Assembly: GCF_021390175.1 (NCBI RefSeq)
Contig: NZ_CP090004.1
Span: forward strand, 2,294,001 to 2,358,000
Source: Flagellimonas sp. HMM57
GTDB lineage: Bacteria > Bacteroidota > Bacteroidia > Flavobacteriales > Flavobacteriaceae
Length of the DNA stretch: 64,000 nucleotides
Direction of reading: 5' to 3'
In this document: in pieces, positions 46,717-55,712 of the stretch
Layout: every line of letters begins with the position of its first letter
How positions within the stretch are numbered: the stretch's first letter is position 1
Made by a program: the position numbers and the translations under genes
Notes under the pieces: generated by a model
Database searches by the model: none
What the model was told of the DNA's origin: nothing
What the model saw: the letters and a program-made list of their open reading frames with translations, nothing else

Positions 46717-48078
46717 TTAGTTGTGTTGAGGTTTTAAGTTGAAAATACGTCTAACGCTCTTCTTTTTTGGTTTGATGGATTTTCCAAAATCGCTATTGAA
46801 TTTAGATACGATTTCGTGCTCGTAGTTCTTATAGAATTCGGGGTCAAAATTGGCATCTCTCAAATGTTCGATGACATGATCAATGCTTCTTTCCTCGGTC
46901 AACCATCTATCAAAAATCTCGTGACGCATTCGTATGCCGAAGGTATTTATGCCCAGAAATTGATTACTGTTTTTATCAAAAGCTATTGTTGCGCATAATT
47001 TCTCCGTTGCATGTCTCCAGTGAAAATGTTCTTCATGGTCTTTCTTGCTCCTTTCGGAAAAAACCCATCCATAGGTCTGGTATTCTATATCTAAAAATTT
47101 GGCAGAATTGAACCAATGTCCTGGTTTGTATTCAATCCTGTTTCCACAAATAGTCTGTGCAACGGTCTCTCCCATCATCCTACCTGTGTACCAAACCGCT
47201 TCTATAGGTCTTCTATTGCCAATAGCTTCATGTTGTTCGGCACAATCCCCAATAGCATAAACATCCGCTACATTGGTTTCTAAAAATCGGTTCACTTTTA
47301 CGCCACGACCTAATTCAATGCCTGAATCTTTAAGAAAATCAATATTGGGAGTCACTCCAGCCGTAAGACCGACCATATCGCATGGTAGCTCTTCTCCCGT
47401 TTCTGTAATAATCACCGATTTGACCTTACCGTTCTCGTCCGCTACAATTTCTTTTAAGTTTGTCGCAAGTCGTAAGTCTATATGATGCTCTTCAATATGT
47501 TCATTGATCAGTTGTGATTCTCCTTTGGGTAGAACGCCGTTCCAAAAACTGTTTTCCCGTACCAAAAAAGTAACTGGAATATCTCGGCTTCGTAACATTT
47601 CTGCCAATTCAATTCCAATAAGGCCACCACCAACAATTACAGCTCTTTTGCACGTTTCTTTGTTGGGCGCGTTCACTTCCAATAAATCCAAGTCTTGTTT
47701 GGAGTATAGTCCTTGTACACCATGTAAATCTTGGCCTGGCCAACCAAACTTATTTGGTTTGGATCCTGTGGCGATTATCAATTTATCATATTGAATCGCT
47801 CTTGAGCCATCGATTAATAATTGTTTCTCTTTTGTTTGCACATGGGTAACATAACCTCTAACCAACTCTATCCTGTTCTTTTCCCAGAACCAATTCTCGT
47901 AAGGTTGAATGTGTTCAAATTTCATGTGCCCCATATATACGTACATGAGAGCAGTTCTTGAAAAGAAATAATCCGTTTCTGCAGAAATTATGATGATTCT
48001 TTTATCGGAAAGTTTTCGAATATGTCTTGCGGCCGAAACGCCTGCAATTCCATTTCCGATGATTACAATATTTTCCAT
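46717..48078 (-). CDS. FAD-dependent NAD(P)H oxidoreductase
   Basis: A 453-residue pyridine-nucleotide-disulfide-family flavoprotein. It has the N-terminal FAD loop IIGNGIAGVSAARHIRKL, an NAD(P) loop VIVGGGLIGIELAEML, and the FAD-contacting VYAIGDCAEQHE, but no CxxxxC redox disulfide. The C-terminus is basic (KSIKPKKKSVRRIFNL). It heads the operon with the membrane polyferredoxin and probably donates electrons to it, or takes them. It is divergent from the DUF547 gene at 48314. Confidence 0.9.
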   Translation of the reverse strand: MENIVIIGNGIAGVSAARHIRKLSDKRIIIISAETDYFFSRTALMYVYMGHMKFEHIQPYENWFWEKNRIELVRGYVTHVQTKEKQLLIDGSRAIQYDKLIIATGSKPNKFGWPGQDLHGVQGLYSKQDLDLLEVNAPNKETCKRAVIVGGGLIGIELAEMLRSRDIPVTFLVRENSFWNGVLPKGESQLINEHIEEHHIDLRLATNLKEIVADENGKVKSVIITETGEELPCDMVGLTAGVTPNIDFLKDSGIELGRGVKVNRFLETNVADVYAIGDCAEQHEAIGNRRPIEAVWYTGRMMGETVAQTICGNRIEYKPGHWFNSAKFLDIEYQTYGWVFSERSKKDHEEHFHWRHATEKLCATIAFDKNSNQFLGINTFGIRMRHEIFDRWLTEERSIDHVIEHLRDANFDPEFYKNYEHEIVSKFNSDFGKSIKPKKKSVRRIFNLKPQHN

Positions 48079-48313
48079 GGATGTATTGGTTGTTGTTTTG
48101 ATGGGTCGTTCATAAATATAAGAACTTAACGGGCAAACATAATTTAGAAGTAATTTAAATTAGTGACTGGGTGTAAGGTTGTTTTTAAAAAATCGAACGT
48201 TCAAATCGTTGATTTACAATTTCTTAAATATTTCATAAAATACACCTTGGTTTTGTATGTTGATGGGAGTGCCTTCGACATAAGCCCCAGTCTAACCATT
48301 TAAAAGTTAAAAG

Positions 48314-49036
48314 ATGAAATCACGAATAGCATTGCAAGCCTTCTTTATGATAACTATGGTTCATTTGGGCTTTGCACAAACTACCGACGCTTTTTTTGAG
48401 AAAACCAATATGTTTCTAAATACCTATGTCAAGGATGGCAAAGTTGCATATGCAGCTATAAAGTCAAATGCAGCCGATTTAAATGAACTCGTTGCAATGG
48501 CTGAAAGTATTTCTGTTTCAAAATCTGATGCCAAAACCTATCAAGCTTTTTGGATAAACGGATACAATTTATCCGTTATAAAAGGAATTGTGGATAACTA
48601 TCCCCTAAAATCGCCATTGGACAAAGTAGGTTTTTTTGATAAAATCAAACATAAAATTGGAGGTGAGAACATAACGCTGAACAATATAGAGAATAAACTA
48701 TTGCGAGCTAATTTTCCAGAGGAGGCCCGGTTTCATTTTGTATTGGTATGTGCTGGTTTGGGTTGTCCACCAATAATAAACAAAGCCTATTTACCCGATA
48801 CTTTAGATGCCCAATTACAAAAGCAAACGGAACTGTCTTTGAACAATCCAAACTTCATAAGATTGAAAGGTAAAAAAGTAGGTGTTTCCCAGATATTTGA
48901 ATGGTACAAAGGTGATTTTACCCAAGGCGGTAAAAGTTTAGTGGATTTTATAAACCGATATCGAAAAGAAAAAATAGAGGACAAAGCCAAAGTGACTTAT
49001 TACCCTTATGATTGGACTTTGAACGAAACCAAATAA
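48314..49036 (+). CDS. DUF547 protein, secreted
   Basis: A 240-residue protein with a signal peptide (LQAFFMITMVHLGFAQ). The DUF547 core is visible: YQAFWINGYNLSVIKGIVDN and RFHFVLVCAGLGCPPI, with paired cysteines, and the C-terminal YPYDWTLN. DUF547 has unknown function. A paralogue lies at 54891-55637. It opens a plus-strand run of five envelope genes, spaced by 27-60 bases. Confidence 0.88.
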   Translation: MKSRIALQAFFMITMVHLGFAQTTDAFFEKTNMFLNTYVKDGKVAYAAIKSNAADLNELVAMAESISVSKSDAKTYQAFWINGYNLSVIKGIVDNYPLKSPLDKVGFFDKIKHKIGGENITLNNIENKLLRANFPEEARFHFVLVCAGLGCPPIINKAYLPDTLDAQLQKQTELSLNNPNFIRLKGKKVGVSQIFEWYKGDFTQGGKSLVDFINRYRKEKIEDKAKVTYYPYDWTLNETK

Positions 49037-49063
49037 ATTTTTAAAATAATATACCTAGAAATC

Positions 49064-49942
49064 ATGAAAAATTTACAATACGTAACACTTGCAGTAGCAC
49101 TGTGCCTAACCATTTTTAATGTAACAGCTCAAGACGACGGTGATCAAGGGCGAAGCAATATCCAAGAATATACGCCTTCAAAACTTATAGGTAAAGGACA
49201 ATGGGATCTTAAATGGTTCAATAACCTGTATACAGAAACCGAAGATACATTTAGTGGCGATATCCCCAGAAATACCTTTTTTACATCCACGCTGGAAGCA
49301 TACACTGGAATCGGTGAGAACAAAAGATGGAATATTGGGGCAATTTTCGAATTCAGGTCCAATGTTGTTGGAGGTGGTGGAGCTCTAGATGTTTTTCAAT
49401 TTAGTGGTGAAGAAGGTTCTGCACGTTCAGGCTTTACATCTATAGCTCCATCGGTAAAATTTGTTCCTTTTGCTTCTGTCAGTAATTTTTCGATTCAGAG
49501 TTCGTTTTTCATTCCGTTGGTCGATAATGAAACCGAGAATGGGGTTTTTCTTGACCAAAACGGGTTCATATGGCAAAACCGATTTTTCTACGACCATGTT
49601 TTCCCGGGTGACAAATGGCAGATTTTTTCTGAAATCAATTCTGAACTTAACTTTGGGGATGAGCTCAAAAGTTTTGCAAACAACAGTTTGCGGTTAACAC
49701 CAGGGGTATTTTTAAGCTATTTTCCAAGCTCTAAGTTTACGGTTCTCGTTTTGGCACAGCACTCGCAACTTTTGGATTTGGGAGGCAATGAGTTTTCACA
49801 AGACTTTACCGCAGTGGGTGGAGGTCTTAAATATCAGTTAACGGATGCGTTGAACATTGAGGGACTATATACCAATTTCGTCCGGGGAAATGACACGGGA
49901 CTTGGCGAAACATTTAACATAGGTTTGAGGGCTATTTTTTAA
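49064..49942 (+). CDS. Outer-membrane beta-barrel protein, unknown function
   Basis: A 292-residue protein with a signal peptide (LAVALCLTIFNVTAQ) and strand-like alternation throughout, ending in a C-terminal phenylalanine (FNIGLRAIF), as expected of an outer-membrane barrel. It resembles porin-like or phenol-degradation-type transporter families only loosely. It is 27 bases after the DUF547 gene and 44 bases before the GH113-like lipoprotein. The context implies a surface or transport role. Confidence 0.7.
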   Translation: MKNLQYVTLAVALCLTIFNVTAQDDGDQGRSNIQEYTPSKLIGKGQWDLKWFNNLYTETEDTFSGDIPRNTFFTSTLEAYTGIGENKRWNIGAIFEFRSNVVGGGGALDVFQFSGEEGSARSGFTSIAPSVKFVPFASVSNFSIQSSFFIPLVDNETENGVFLDQNGFIWQNRFFYDHVFPGDKWQIFSEINSELNFGDELKSFANNSLRLTPGVFLSYFPSSKFTVLVLAQHSQLLDLGGNEFSQDFTAVGGGLKYQLTDALNIEGLYTNFVRGNDTGLGETFNIGLRAIF

Positions 49943-49986
49943 ACCTAAACCTTAAAAGGTTATTTTAGGAGTCTTAATTTTTAACT

Positions 49987-50988
49987 ATGAAAAGATTAGG
50001 GCTCCTTTTTTTGTGCCTCTTGCAACTATCCTGTAACAGTCAAAAAGCTGAAAAAATAAATGGTTTGAGTTTTGTTGGTTCAAGAGAGGAGGTCACACAA
50101 GATCAAGTGAATCCTTTACTCGGCGTACACGCCAACTACGCAGCGGTTATGCCCTTTGGTTTTGTTAGGAACCTACATTCTCCAAATGTAATTTTCAACA
50201 CGGATAGGCAATGGTTCGGTGAAACCAGAAAGGGTGCCAAACAATACATAGATCTCCTCCAAAAAAACAAAGTAAAAATTATGCTAAAACCCCAAATCTG
50301 GGTTTGGAAGGGTGAATTTACAGGAGACATGACCATGAAATCGGAAAAAGACTGGGAAACACTCGAAACGACTTATAGTGATTTTATTTTGACCTATGCA
50401 AAACTTGCCCAAGAAACCAAATGCGAAATCTATTGCATAGGTACAGAACTGGAGGAATTTGTAAAGAACCGACCAGAGTTTTGGAACGAGTTGATCGTTA
50501 AAGTTAGAAAGGTGTACGAGGGAAAACTCACCTATGCCGCCAATTGGGATGAATATGGTAGAACCCCATTTTGGAGCAAACTGGATTTTATTGGGGTCGA
50601 TGCCTATTTTCCTTTATCGGATGAAAAATTTCCGACCAAAGAAGAAATGGCCAGTGGATGGAAAAAGTGGAAAACTGATTTAACAACAAATGCCAATAAA
50701 TATGACCGTCCAGTTCTTTTTACCGAATTTGGATACCGTAGCATGGACTACACCGCCAAAAAACCATGGTTGGTCGATGAATATGATATGACCGTAAATC
50801 TTGAAGCACAAGCAGATGCCACACAGGTTATTTTTGATGAATTTTGGAGTGAAGACTGGTTTGCAGGAGGTTTTGTTTGGAAATGGTTTATCCATCATTC
50901 CGATTCCGGTGGTAAAAAGGATAACCGTTTTACCCCACAAAACAAACCGGCGGAAAAAATTATTCGTAATTTTTATGGTTCATTGTAG
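49987..50988 (+). CDS. GH113-like glycoside hydrolase lipoprotein
   Basis: A 333-residue lipoprotein (signal ending LLQLSCNSQK, Cys lipobox) with a TIM-barrel glycosidase domain. Probable catalytic acids are Glu in IGTELEEF (acid/base) and Glu in LFTEFGYRS (nucleophile), in the positions of family GH113, whose known members include beta-mannanases. Other conserved segments are KIMLKPQIWVW and GVDAYFPLSD. It would act at the outer membrane or in the periplasm. The substrate is uncertain and the family assignment is by pattern. Confidence 0.8.
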   Translation: MKRLGLLFLCLLQLSCNSQKAEKINGLSFVGSREEVTQDQVNPLLGVHANYAAVMPFGFVRNLHSPNVIFNTDRQWFGETRKGAKQYIDLLQKNKVKIMLKPQIWVWKGEFTGDMTMKSEKDWETLETTYSDFILTYAKLAQETKCEIYCIGTELEEFVKNRPEFWNELIVKVRKVYEGKLTYAANWDEYGRTPFWSKLDFIGVDAYFPLSDEKFPTKEEMASGWKKWKTDLTTNANKYDRPVLFTEFGYRSMDYTAKKPWLVDEYDMTVNLEAQADATQVIFDEFWSEDWFAGGFVWKWFIHHSDSGGKKDNRFTPQNKPAEKIIRNFYGSL

Positions 50989-51021
50989 ACAAAGCAATTA
51001 ACTAACCATTACAAAGAACCT

Positions 51022-52287
51022 GTGATTCAGAAACTTTGTCTTTTTTTGCTCATCACATTAGTTGGTTTATCCGTTGCGGCACAAACCAAAAGAGTAACAA
51101 AAATTGTTATTCAAGGGAATGAAAAGACCAAGTCTTCCTTTTTGGAAAAAGTGATTCAACTAAAGCTGGGCACGGAGCTGGATTCTTCTCAGATAGATGA
51201 GGATATATATAGGTTAAAGAGGCTGCCTTCCATTGCACATGCCTATTTTCAAGTTGTAGACGACGAAATTGAAGGTTGTACAGTGACGTATGGGGTGGAA
51301 GAAAACTTCACTCTCATTCCTTTTGCAAACGTATATACTTCCAACAATGAAGAGTTTGCTTACAGGATAGGTCTGCAGGAATTTAATGCGCTTGGACAAA
51401 ATATTACACTGGGAGGCTTCTATCAAAAAGATATTTTTGATTCGTACGGTGCCAATATTAGGGCGCCCTACATTTTGGGACGTAAGTTGGGTCTTGCGTT
51501 TAGCTATCAAAATCTAACAACACAAGAACCTGTTTTTCTTGATAATGGCACTGCGGATTATCGCTACAATAACGAGTCTGTTGAATTATTGGCGCTGTAT
51601 CAACTTAATTTTAAGAATAGATTTGAATTTGGCATCAATTTTTTTACTGAGGATTATCAATATCTTTTTGGGAGCACCGACCCTTCCGTTCCGCAGGAAT
51701 TAAATGTGGATAAACATCTGTTCAAGTTGATTTATAACTATGATGGGCTTCGCTATCATTACCAATATTTGGAAGGTTTTAGAAGTGTTTTAAATCTTCA
51801 ATATGTTGGAAGTACCAACACACAGTTGCCGCCATTTTGGATTGGATTCAATGATTTTTCCTATTTCAAACGAATAGGTTCCAAAGGAAACTGGGCTACA
51901 AGGCTCAGATTGGGAATTTCAAGTAACTTGGATACGCCATTCGCCCCATTTGCAGTGGACAATAATTTGAATATTAGGGGGGTGGGAAATCTTATAGACA
52001 GAGGTACCGCGGCAATTGTACTGAACACTGAATACCGACATACACTGTATGAAAAAGATTGGTTTGTTTTGCAGGGAAACGTTTTTATGGATGGCGGGAG
52101 CTGGAGGAATCCTGGAGGTGACTTTGGTGATTTTGGTGACAAACAGAATTTGAGAATTTATCCAGGTTTGGGAATTCGTTTTATCCACAAGAAAATATTC
52201 AACGCAATTTTTAGGATTGATTATGGGCACGGCGTAACCAAAGAAGCTGCTAAAGGAGTTGTTTTTGGAATTGGCCAGTATTTTTGA
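51022..52287 (+). CDS. Omp85/BamA-like outer-membrane protein
   Basis: A 421-residue protein from a GTG start with a signal peptide (IQKLCLFLLITLVGLSVAAQ). No ATG exists before the signal peptide. One POTRA-like domain (RVTKIVIQGNEKTKSSFLEK) is followed by a barrel with typical strands and a C-terminal FGIGQYF. This is the small Omp85 type, with fewer POTRA domains than BamA. It may transport or insert a protein at the outer membrane. It lies between the GH113-like lipoprotein and the amidase-like protein. Confidence 0.82.
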   Translation: MIQKLCLFLLITLVGLSVAAQTKRVTKIVIQGNEKTKSSFLEKVIQLKLGTELDSSQIDEDIYRLKRLPSIAHAYFQVVDDEIEGCTVTYGVEENFTLIPFANVYTSNNEEFAYRIGLQEFNALGQNITLGGFYQKDIFDSYGANIRAPYILGRKLGLAFSYQNLTTQEPVFLDNGTADYRYNNESVELLALYQLNFKNRFEFGINFFTEDYQYLFGSTDPSVPQELNVDKHLFKLIYNYDGLRYHYQYLEGFRSVLNLQYVGSTNTQLPPFWIGFNDFSYFKRIGSKGNWATRLRLGISSNLDTPFAPFAVDNNLNIRGVGNLIDRGTAAIVLNTEYRHTLYEKDWFVLQGNVFMDGGSWRNPGGDFGDFGDKQNLRIYPGLGIRFIHKKIFNAIFRIDYGHGVTKEAAKGVVFGIGQYF

Positions 52288-52352
52288 CTCCAACTTAGGT
52301 TTCTCATTGTTTTTTCCCATATTTGTGCTGCATCCCAGCAATAACACTGATT

Positions 52353-53279
52353 ATGAAATCAATAAAAGCAATTTTGTTGTGGGTTTGCGCATCTTCGATT
52401 CTCTTGGCGCAAGAGAATCAAACTGTGATAGCAGAACAGGGAGACGGTATTTTTTCAATCCTAAGAAAACAAGGGCTGAGTCCTGCCAAATACTACGAAG
52501 AATTCATTACGATCAATGCAAAGAACATCAAAGATGGGAGTATGTTGCATGTAGGGAGGGAGTATAGTATTCCTAATGCTTCGGATTCTTTTAAGAATAC
52601 AGGTGTAAAAATGGAGGCTGGCAAAACGACCGAAGCTCCTATTTTTGATACGGAGCTTGCCAATATGTCGTTAAAGAGCAGAGCGCTCAAAGATGCTGTT
52701 TACTATTTAATCGCGGAGAACCAAGATGAGGCAAAAAAAGGCTTTATAAGTGTTGTAGTGGAAAACTTGGCAAAAGAACTTATGGTACAGGGCGCTACAG
52801 TGTACATTATTGAACGTGACAAAACACTTTCTGAAGGCAAAGAATTGACAGGTGCAGCCCAAATGGGCGGATATATTGAAACCATAAATAAGCGCTATTT
52901 GCAAAATTCTGGAAAATACCAGCGATTGTTAATGATAAGGGCAAATGGTCTTATAGCAAATGGGAATATTGATGTAGCAGTCTATCATCACGAAAAAAGT
53001 AAAGAAGGTCATAGATTGGCCAATAATATTCAAAATGCTTTCAAGAAAAACAGTATTTCCAATCGCTCTTATAAAGATGCCGATATGATTTTTAAAGATG
53101 ATACCAGTCTTTTCTTGGCCAAAAATACATTGCCTGCACTAAGCCTCATGGTGATAACCAATGCTTCTAAAAAATCAATGGAAGGCACTATACCTGTGCG
53201 TTCAGACAAGAAGTCGTTTACTAATTGGATTGCCAGTGGTATTCTAAAGGATTATGCGGATTTAAAGATTGAGGATTGA
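52353..53279 (+). CDS. Amidase_3-like protein lacking zinc ligands
   Basis: A 308-residue secreted protein (MKSIKAILLWVCASSILLAQ). TTG 52323 opens the frame earlier; ATG 52353 is preferred. A LysM-like stretch (IAEQGDGIFSILRKQGLSPA) is followed by an N-acetylmuramoyl-L-alanine amidase fold. Where active enzymes have GHGG, SIHAN and a catalytic Glu, this one has AENQDEAKKG, IRANG and MVITNAS, so all three zinc ligands and the catalytic acid appear to be lost. It may be a non-catalytic wall-binding or regulatory protein. It converges on 53282 with two bases between stops. Confidence 0.75.
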   Translation: MKSIKAILLWVCASSILLAQENQTVIAEQGDGIFSILRKQGLSPAKYYEEFITINAKNIKDGSMLHVGREYSIPNASDSFKNTGVKMEAGKTTEAPIFDTELANMSLKSRALKDAVYYLIAENQDEAKKGFISVVVENLAKELMVQGATVYIIERDKTLSEGKELTGAAQMGGYIETINKRYLQNSGKYQRLLMIRANGLIANGNIDVAVYHHEKSKEGHRLANNIQNAFKKNSISNRSYKDADMIFKDDTSLFLAKNTLPALSLMVITNASKKSMEGTIPVRSDKKSFTNWIASGILKDYADLKIED

Positions 53280-53281
53280 TT

Positions 53282-54187
53282 TTACAATCCTTCGGTTACT
53301 TTGGCTTCGTTTGGAACATTAAAATAATCGGATTCCAAATTTGGCTTAAACTCAGTATTGCTCAAAGTTATGTTGGTGATATGCTCGCCAGCAGTTTCAT
53401 CTTCTTTCAACCAATGTGTCTTGTAAGTTTTTGGAAATGAAATGCCTTCAACGGTTTGTTCTCCATGTAAAGTCATGAATTTTTCCGGAAGATGTTTTCC
53501 CTTCTCAAAATAGCCCGGATACGAAACAATATATCGGATAACGGTCAATTTATGCGTTTGCGTATCAAAATAAAGAACATAGTAGTCATCTGGTGCATCT
53601 CCTGTACCTGCATCAAATGTAACTTTCACCACATCTTGAATACTATCTTTATACTTTTTTTGAGGCAATAACTCCAAATTAACGCCTTTCCCATCCAAAA
53701 CAAAAGGTTGTGCCATAAAAAAGTAAGGTGTTAATGACCAGAACCTGGTATTGTAGGCAAAAGAGGTACTGTCTTTGGCAATGACCCAAGAGTTCTTACC
53801 ATCCCAACCGTATTGCTGTGTAGAATCGCCTGCTTGGTAATGTCTGGCCCTACTTCTCCAAGTATCTATCGATTGATAGGTATCTCTTGGTGTACTCCCA
53901 TCCAAGGGTTGGTAGTTGAACCTGAAGGAAATCGGACCATTGGCATACCATTTTTCAAGCCCTCCATGTGCTTCCATTGCATTCCATACCACTTTTCCTG
54001 CCTCTGATGCAGTTAATCTTGTTTTCGTGTTTTCAACTCTTTTTTTTACCCAGTTCTCGGGAACTGTAGCCAGTGCTACTGTTTTGCTTATTTCTTCTGA
54101 AGCTGACACTGTTTTCTTCTCGTTTTCCTTGCAACCAAATAGTACAGTGATTGCGAATAGTCCGAACAAGATATTTTTTGTTTTCAT
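53282..54187 (-). CDS. LolA-like fold lipoprotein
   Basis: A 301-residue lipoprotein (signal ending TVLFGCKENEKK) with a region resembling outer-membrane lipoprotein-carrier beta folds of the DUF6503-like kind (NAMEAHGGLEKWYANGPISF). It is the last gene of the seven-gene unit, 9 bases after the TIGR04283 gene. The tie to the arsenosugar-type genes is positional; no catalytic residues were seen. Confidence 0.7.
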   Translation of the reverse strand: MKTKNILFGLFAITVLFGCKENEKKTVSASEEISKTVALATVPENWVKKRVENTKTRLTASEAGKVVWNAMEAHGGLEKWYANGPISFRFNYQPLDGSTPRDTYQSIDTWRSRARHYQAGDSTQQYGWDGKNSWVIAKDSTSFAYNTRFWSLTPYFFMAQPFVLDGKGVNLELLPQKKYKDSIQDVVKVTFDAGTGDAPDDYYVLYFDTQTHKLTVIRYIVSYPGYFEKGKHLPEKFMTLHGEQTVEGISFPKTYKTHWLKEDETAGEHITNITLSNTEFKPNLESDYFNVPNEAKVTEGL

Positions 54188-54196
54188 GATAAGGAA

Positions 54197-54904
54197 TTAA
54201 GTGAGTATGTTTTTGTGATAATAATTATAAAGTTCTTCTGGACCGGCACCCCTATAGTTTTTTAAATGAATCATTGCAAAATGGAACTGTACTTTCAGCC
54301 ATCCTTTTTCTCGGTATTTTCTTGCTGATGTGATAACACTTTTTTGCAAAACCTTAAATCGGGTTTGTTGGTAAAGTCTTTGTATAAATTCTGAGTCTTC
54401 GTATATTAAATAATCCTCGTTGAATCCTTCTGTCTTTTTAAACCGACTGTTCTTAATAAATAGGGATTGATCGCCACCTCGGCAAAGGGTATGGTTAATG
54501 CGGGATAGCCAGGCAAAAAATTGTAGCACCGGATTTTTTGTGTCGAATTTCATTCTGAAGCATCCTGATTCATGTCCTTGTACCACTGCCTGTAGAATTA
54601 TGGTGTCAAAATTAGCGGGAGGAAATGTATCGGCATGTAAAAAATAAAGAATTTCACCTTTCGCATTTTTTGCGCCTATATTCATTTGTTTGGCACGCCC
54701 TCTTTCAGAACTTATTATTTTTGCTCCATGCGCTAGGGCAACTTCCTTTGTACTGTCTTTACTATGACCATCAACACAAATAACTTCGACCACATTTGTT
54801 GGCCCACTGGCGGACGCGATGTGTTTCAATAACTTTCCAAGATATTTTTCTTCATTGAGTACGGGAATAATGATGCTGATTCCCATTTTGTTATTTTGCT
54901 TCAT
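54197..54904 (-). CDS. TIGR04283-family glycosyltransferase
   Basis: A 235-residue GT2 enzyme of the rSAM/selenodomain-associated transferase 2 group, annotated in arsenosugar biosynthesis. Hallmarks are SIIIPVLNEEKYLGKL, VDGHSKDSTKEVA, SERGRAKQMNIGAKNAKGE and FLHADTFPP. ATG 54904 overlaps the DUF547 gene by 14 bases; MGISIII at 54886 is an alternative without overlap. It probably adds a sugar-derived unit in the pathway. The substrate is not proven. Confidence 0.92.
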   Translation of the reverse strand: MKQNNKMGISIIIPVLNEEKYLGKLLKHIASASGPTNVVEVICVDGHSKDSTKEVALAHGAKIISSERGRAKQMNIGAKNAKGEILYFLHADTFPPANFDTIILQAVVQGHESGCFRMKFDTKNPVLQFFAWLSRINHTLCRGGDQSLFIKNSRFKKTEGFNEDYLIYEDSEFIQRLYQQTRFKVLQKSVITSARKYREKGWLKVQFHFAMIHLKNYRGAGPEELYNYYHKNILT

Positions 54905-55637
54905 TTAAACTCCAATCGTAGTCCAGATAATCAATTTTAGCCTTCTTATTGACCGGATTATCCAAATACGTGTTTATGTATTCCAAAAGTGACGTCTTTT
55001 CCGTAAAATCGCTCTTGTACCATTTAAATATTTTGGAAAGATACGCTTGTCCATTTTCAAAGCGATTACGTTTTTTATCGTTCACAAAATCTACGGACGC
55101 TTTATTAAGTAATCGTTCCATATTTTGTGATGTGAAGGCTGTATTAAGCAGTTTTGGACAGGAATAAGATGCACAGTTAATCGCAAAATGAATTCTCGGC
55201 TCATCCATTTTGCGAAGTATTTTATGCTCTATGTCGTTGAGCGATGTAGTTCCCTCACCTAAGGGAATCCATTCCTCTTTCCATCTATTTGGAATATCTT
55301 TAATACTCTGGACAGGGTAATTATCCAAAATCAATTTAACCGTGGCCGCATTATATAGATTGATGTAAAATGCCAATCTTTCATTTTTGCTCCATGAAGA
55401 CGAAGGCGGATTTTGCCCTAGTTGCTTTAAATAGCCATCTAAACCCGTACTATTGTTTTTTAATCCAACATAGTCTACGTTGCCATCATCGTCGACATAC
55501 TTTTTTAATAGAGCGTTCCACGAGTCATGACTGGGTGGTGCGGCTACTGTTTCATTGTTTATTGTATTGGATGTTGTTGCATATCCATTACATGATAAAA
55601 GAAGTAAAACAAAAAAAAGATTTAGGACTGCGTTCAT
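54891..55637 (-). CDS. DUF547 protein, secreted, second copy
   Basis: A 248-residue paralogue of 48314-49036. It has a signal peptide (NLFFVLLLLSCNGYA) and the core KNERLAFYINLYNAATVKLI and HFAINCASYSCPKLL, and ends DYDWSLNEAK. A cysteine in LLSCNG could be a lipobox. It sits between ArsM and TIGR04283, so this copy is embedded in the arsenosugar-type operon. Function unknown. Confidence 0.88.
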   Translation of the reverse strand: MNAVLNLFFVLLLLSCNGYATTSNTINNETVAAPPSHDSWNALLKKYVDDDGNVDYVGLKNNSTGLDGYLKQLGQNPPSSSWSKNERLAFYINLYNAATVKLILDNYPVQSIKDIPNRWKEEWIPLGEGTTSLNDIEHKILRKMDEPRIHFAINCASYSCPKLLNTAFTSQNMERLLNKASVDFVNDKKRNRFENGQAYLSKIFKWYKSDFTEKTSLLEYINTYLDNPVNKKAKIDYLDYDWSLNEAK

Positions 55638-55712
55638 GGTTTTATTGTCAATTTAAACTCTAAAACAATAGTCAGAAAAAAAGGGTTAACCTTTCAAGGA
55701 ATCCTAAAAAAA

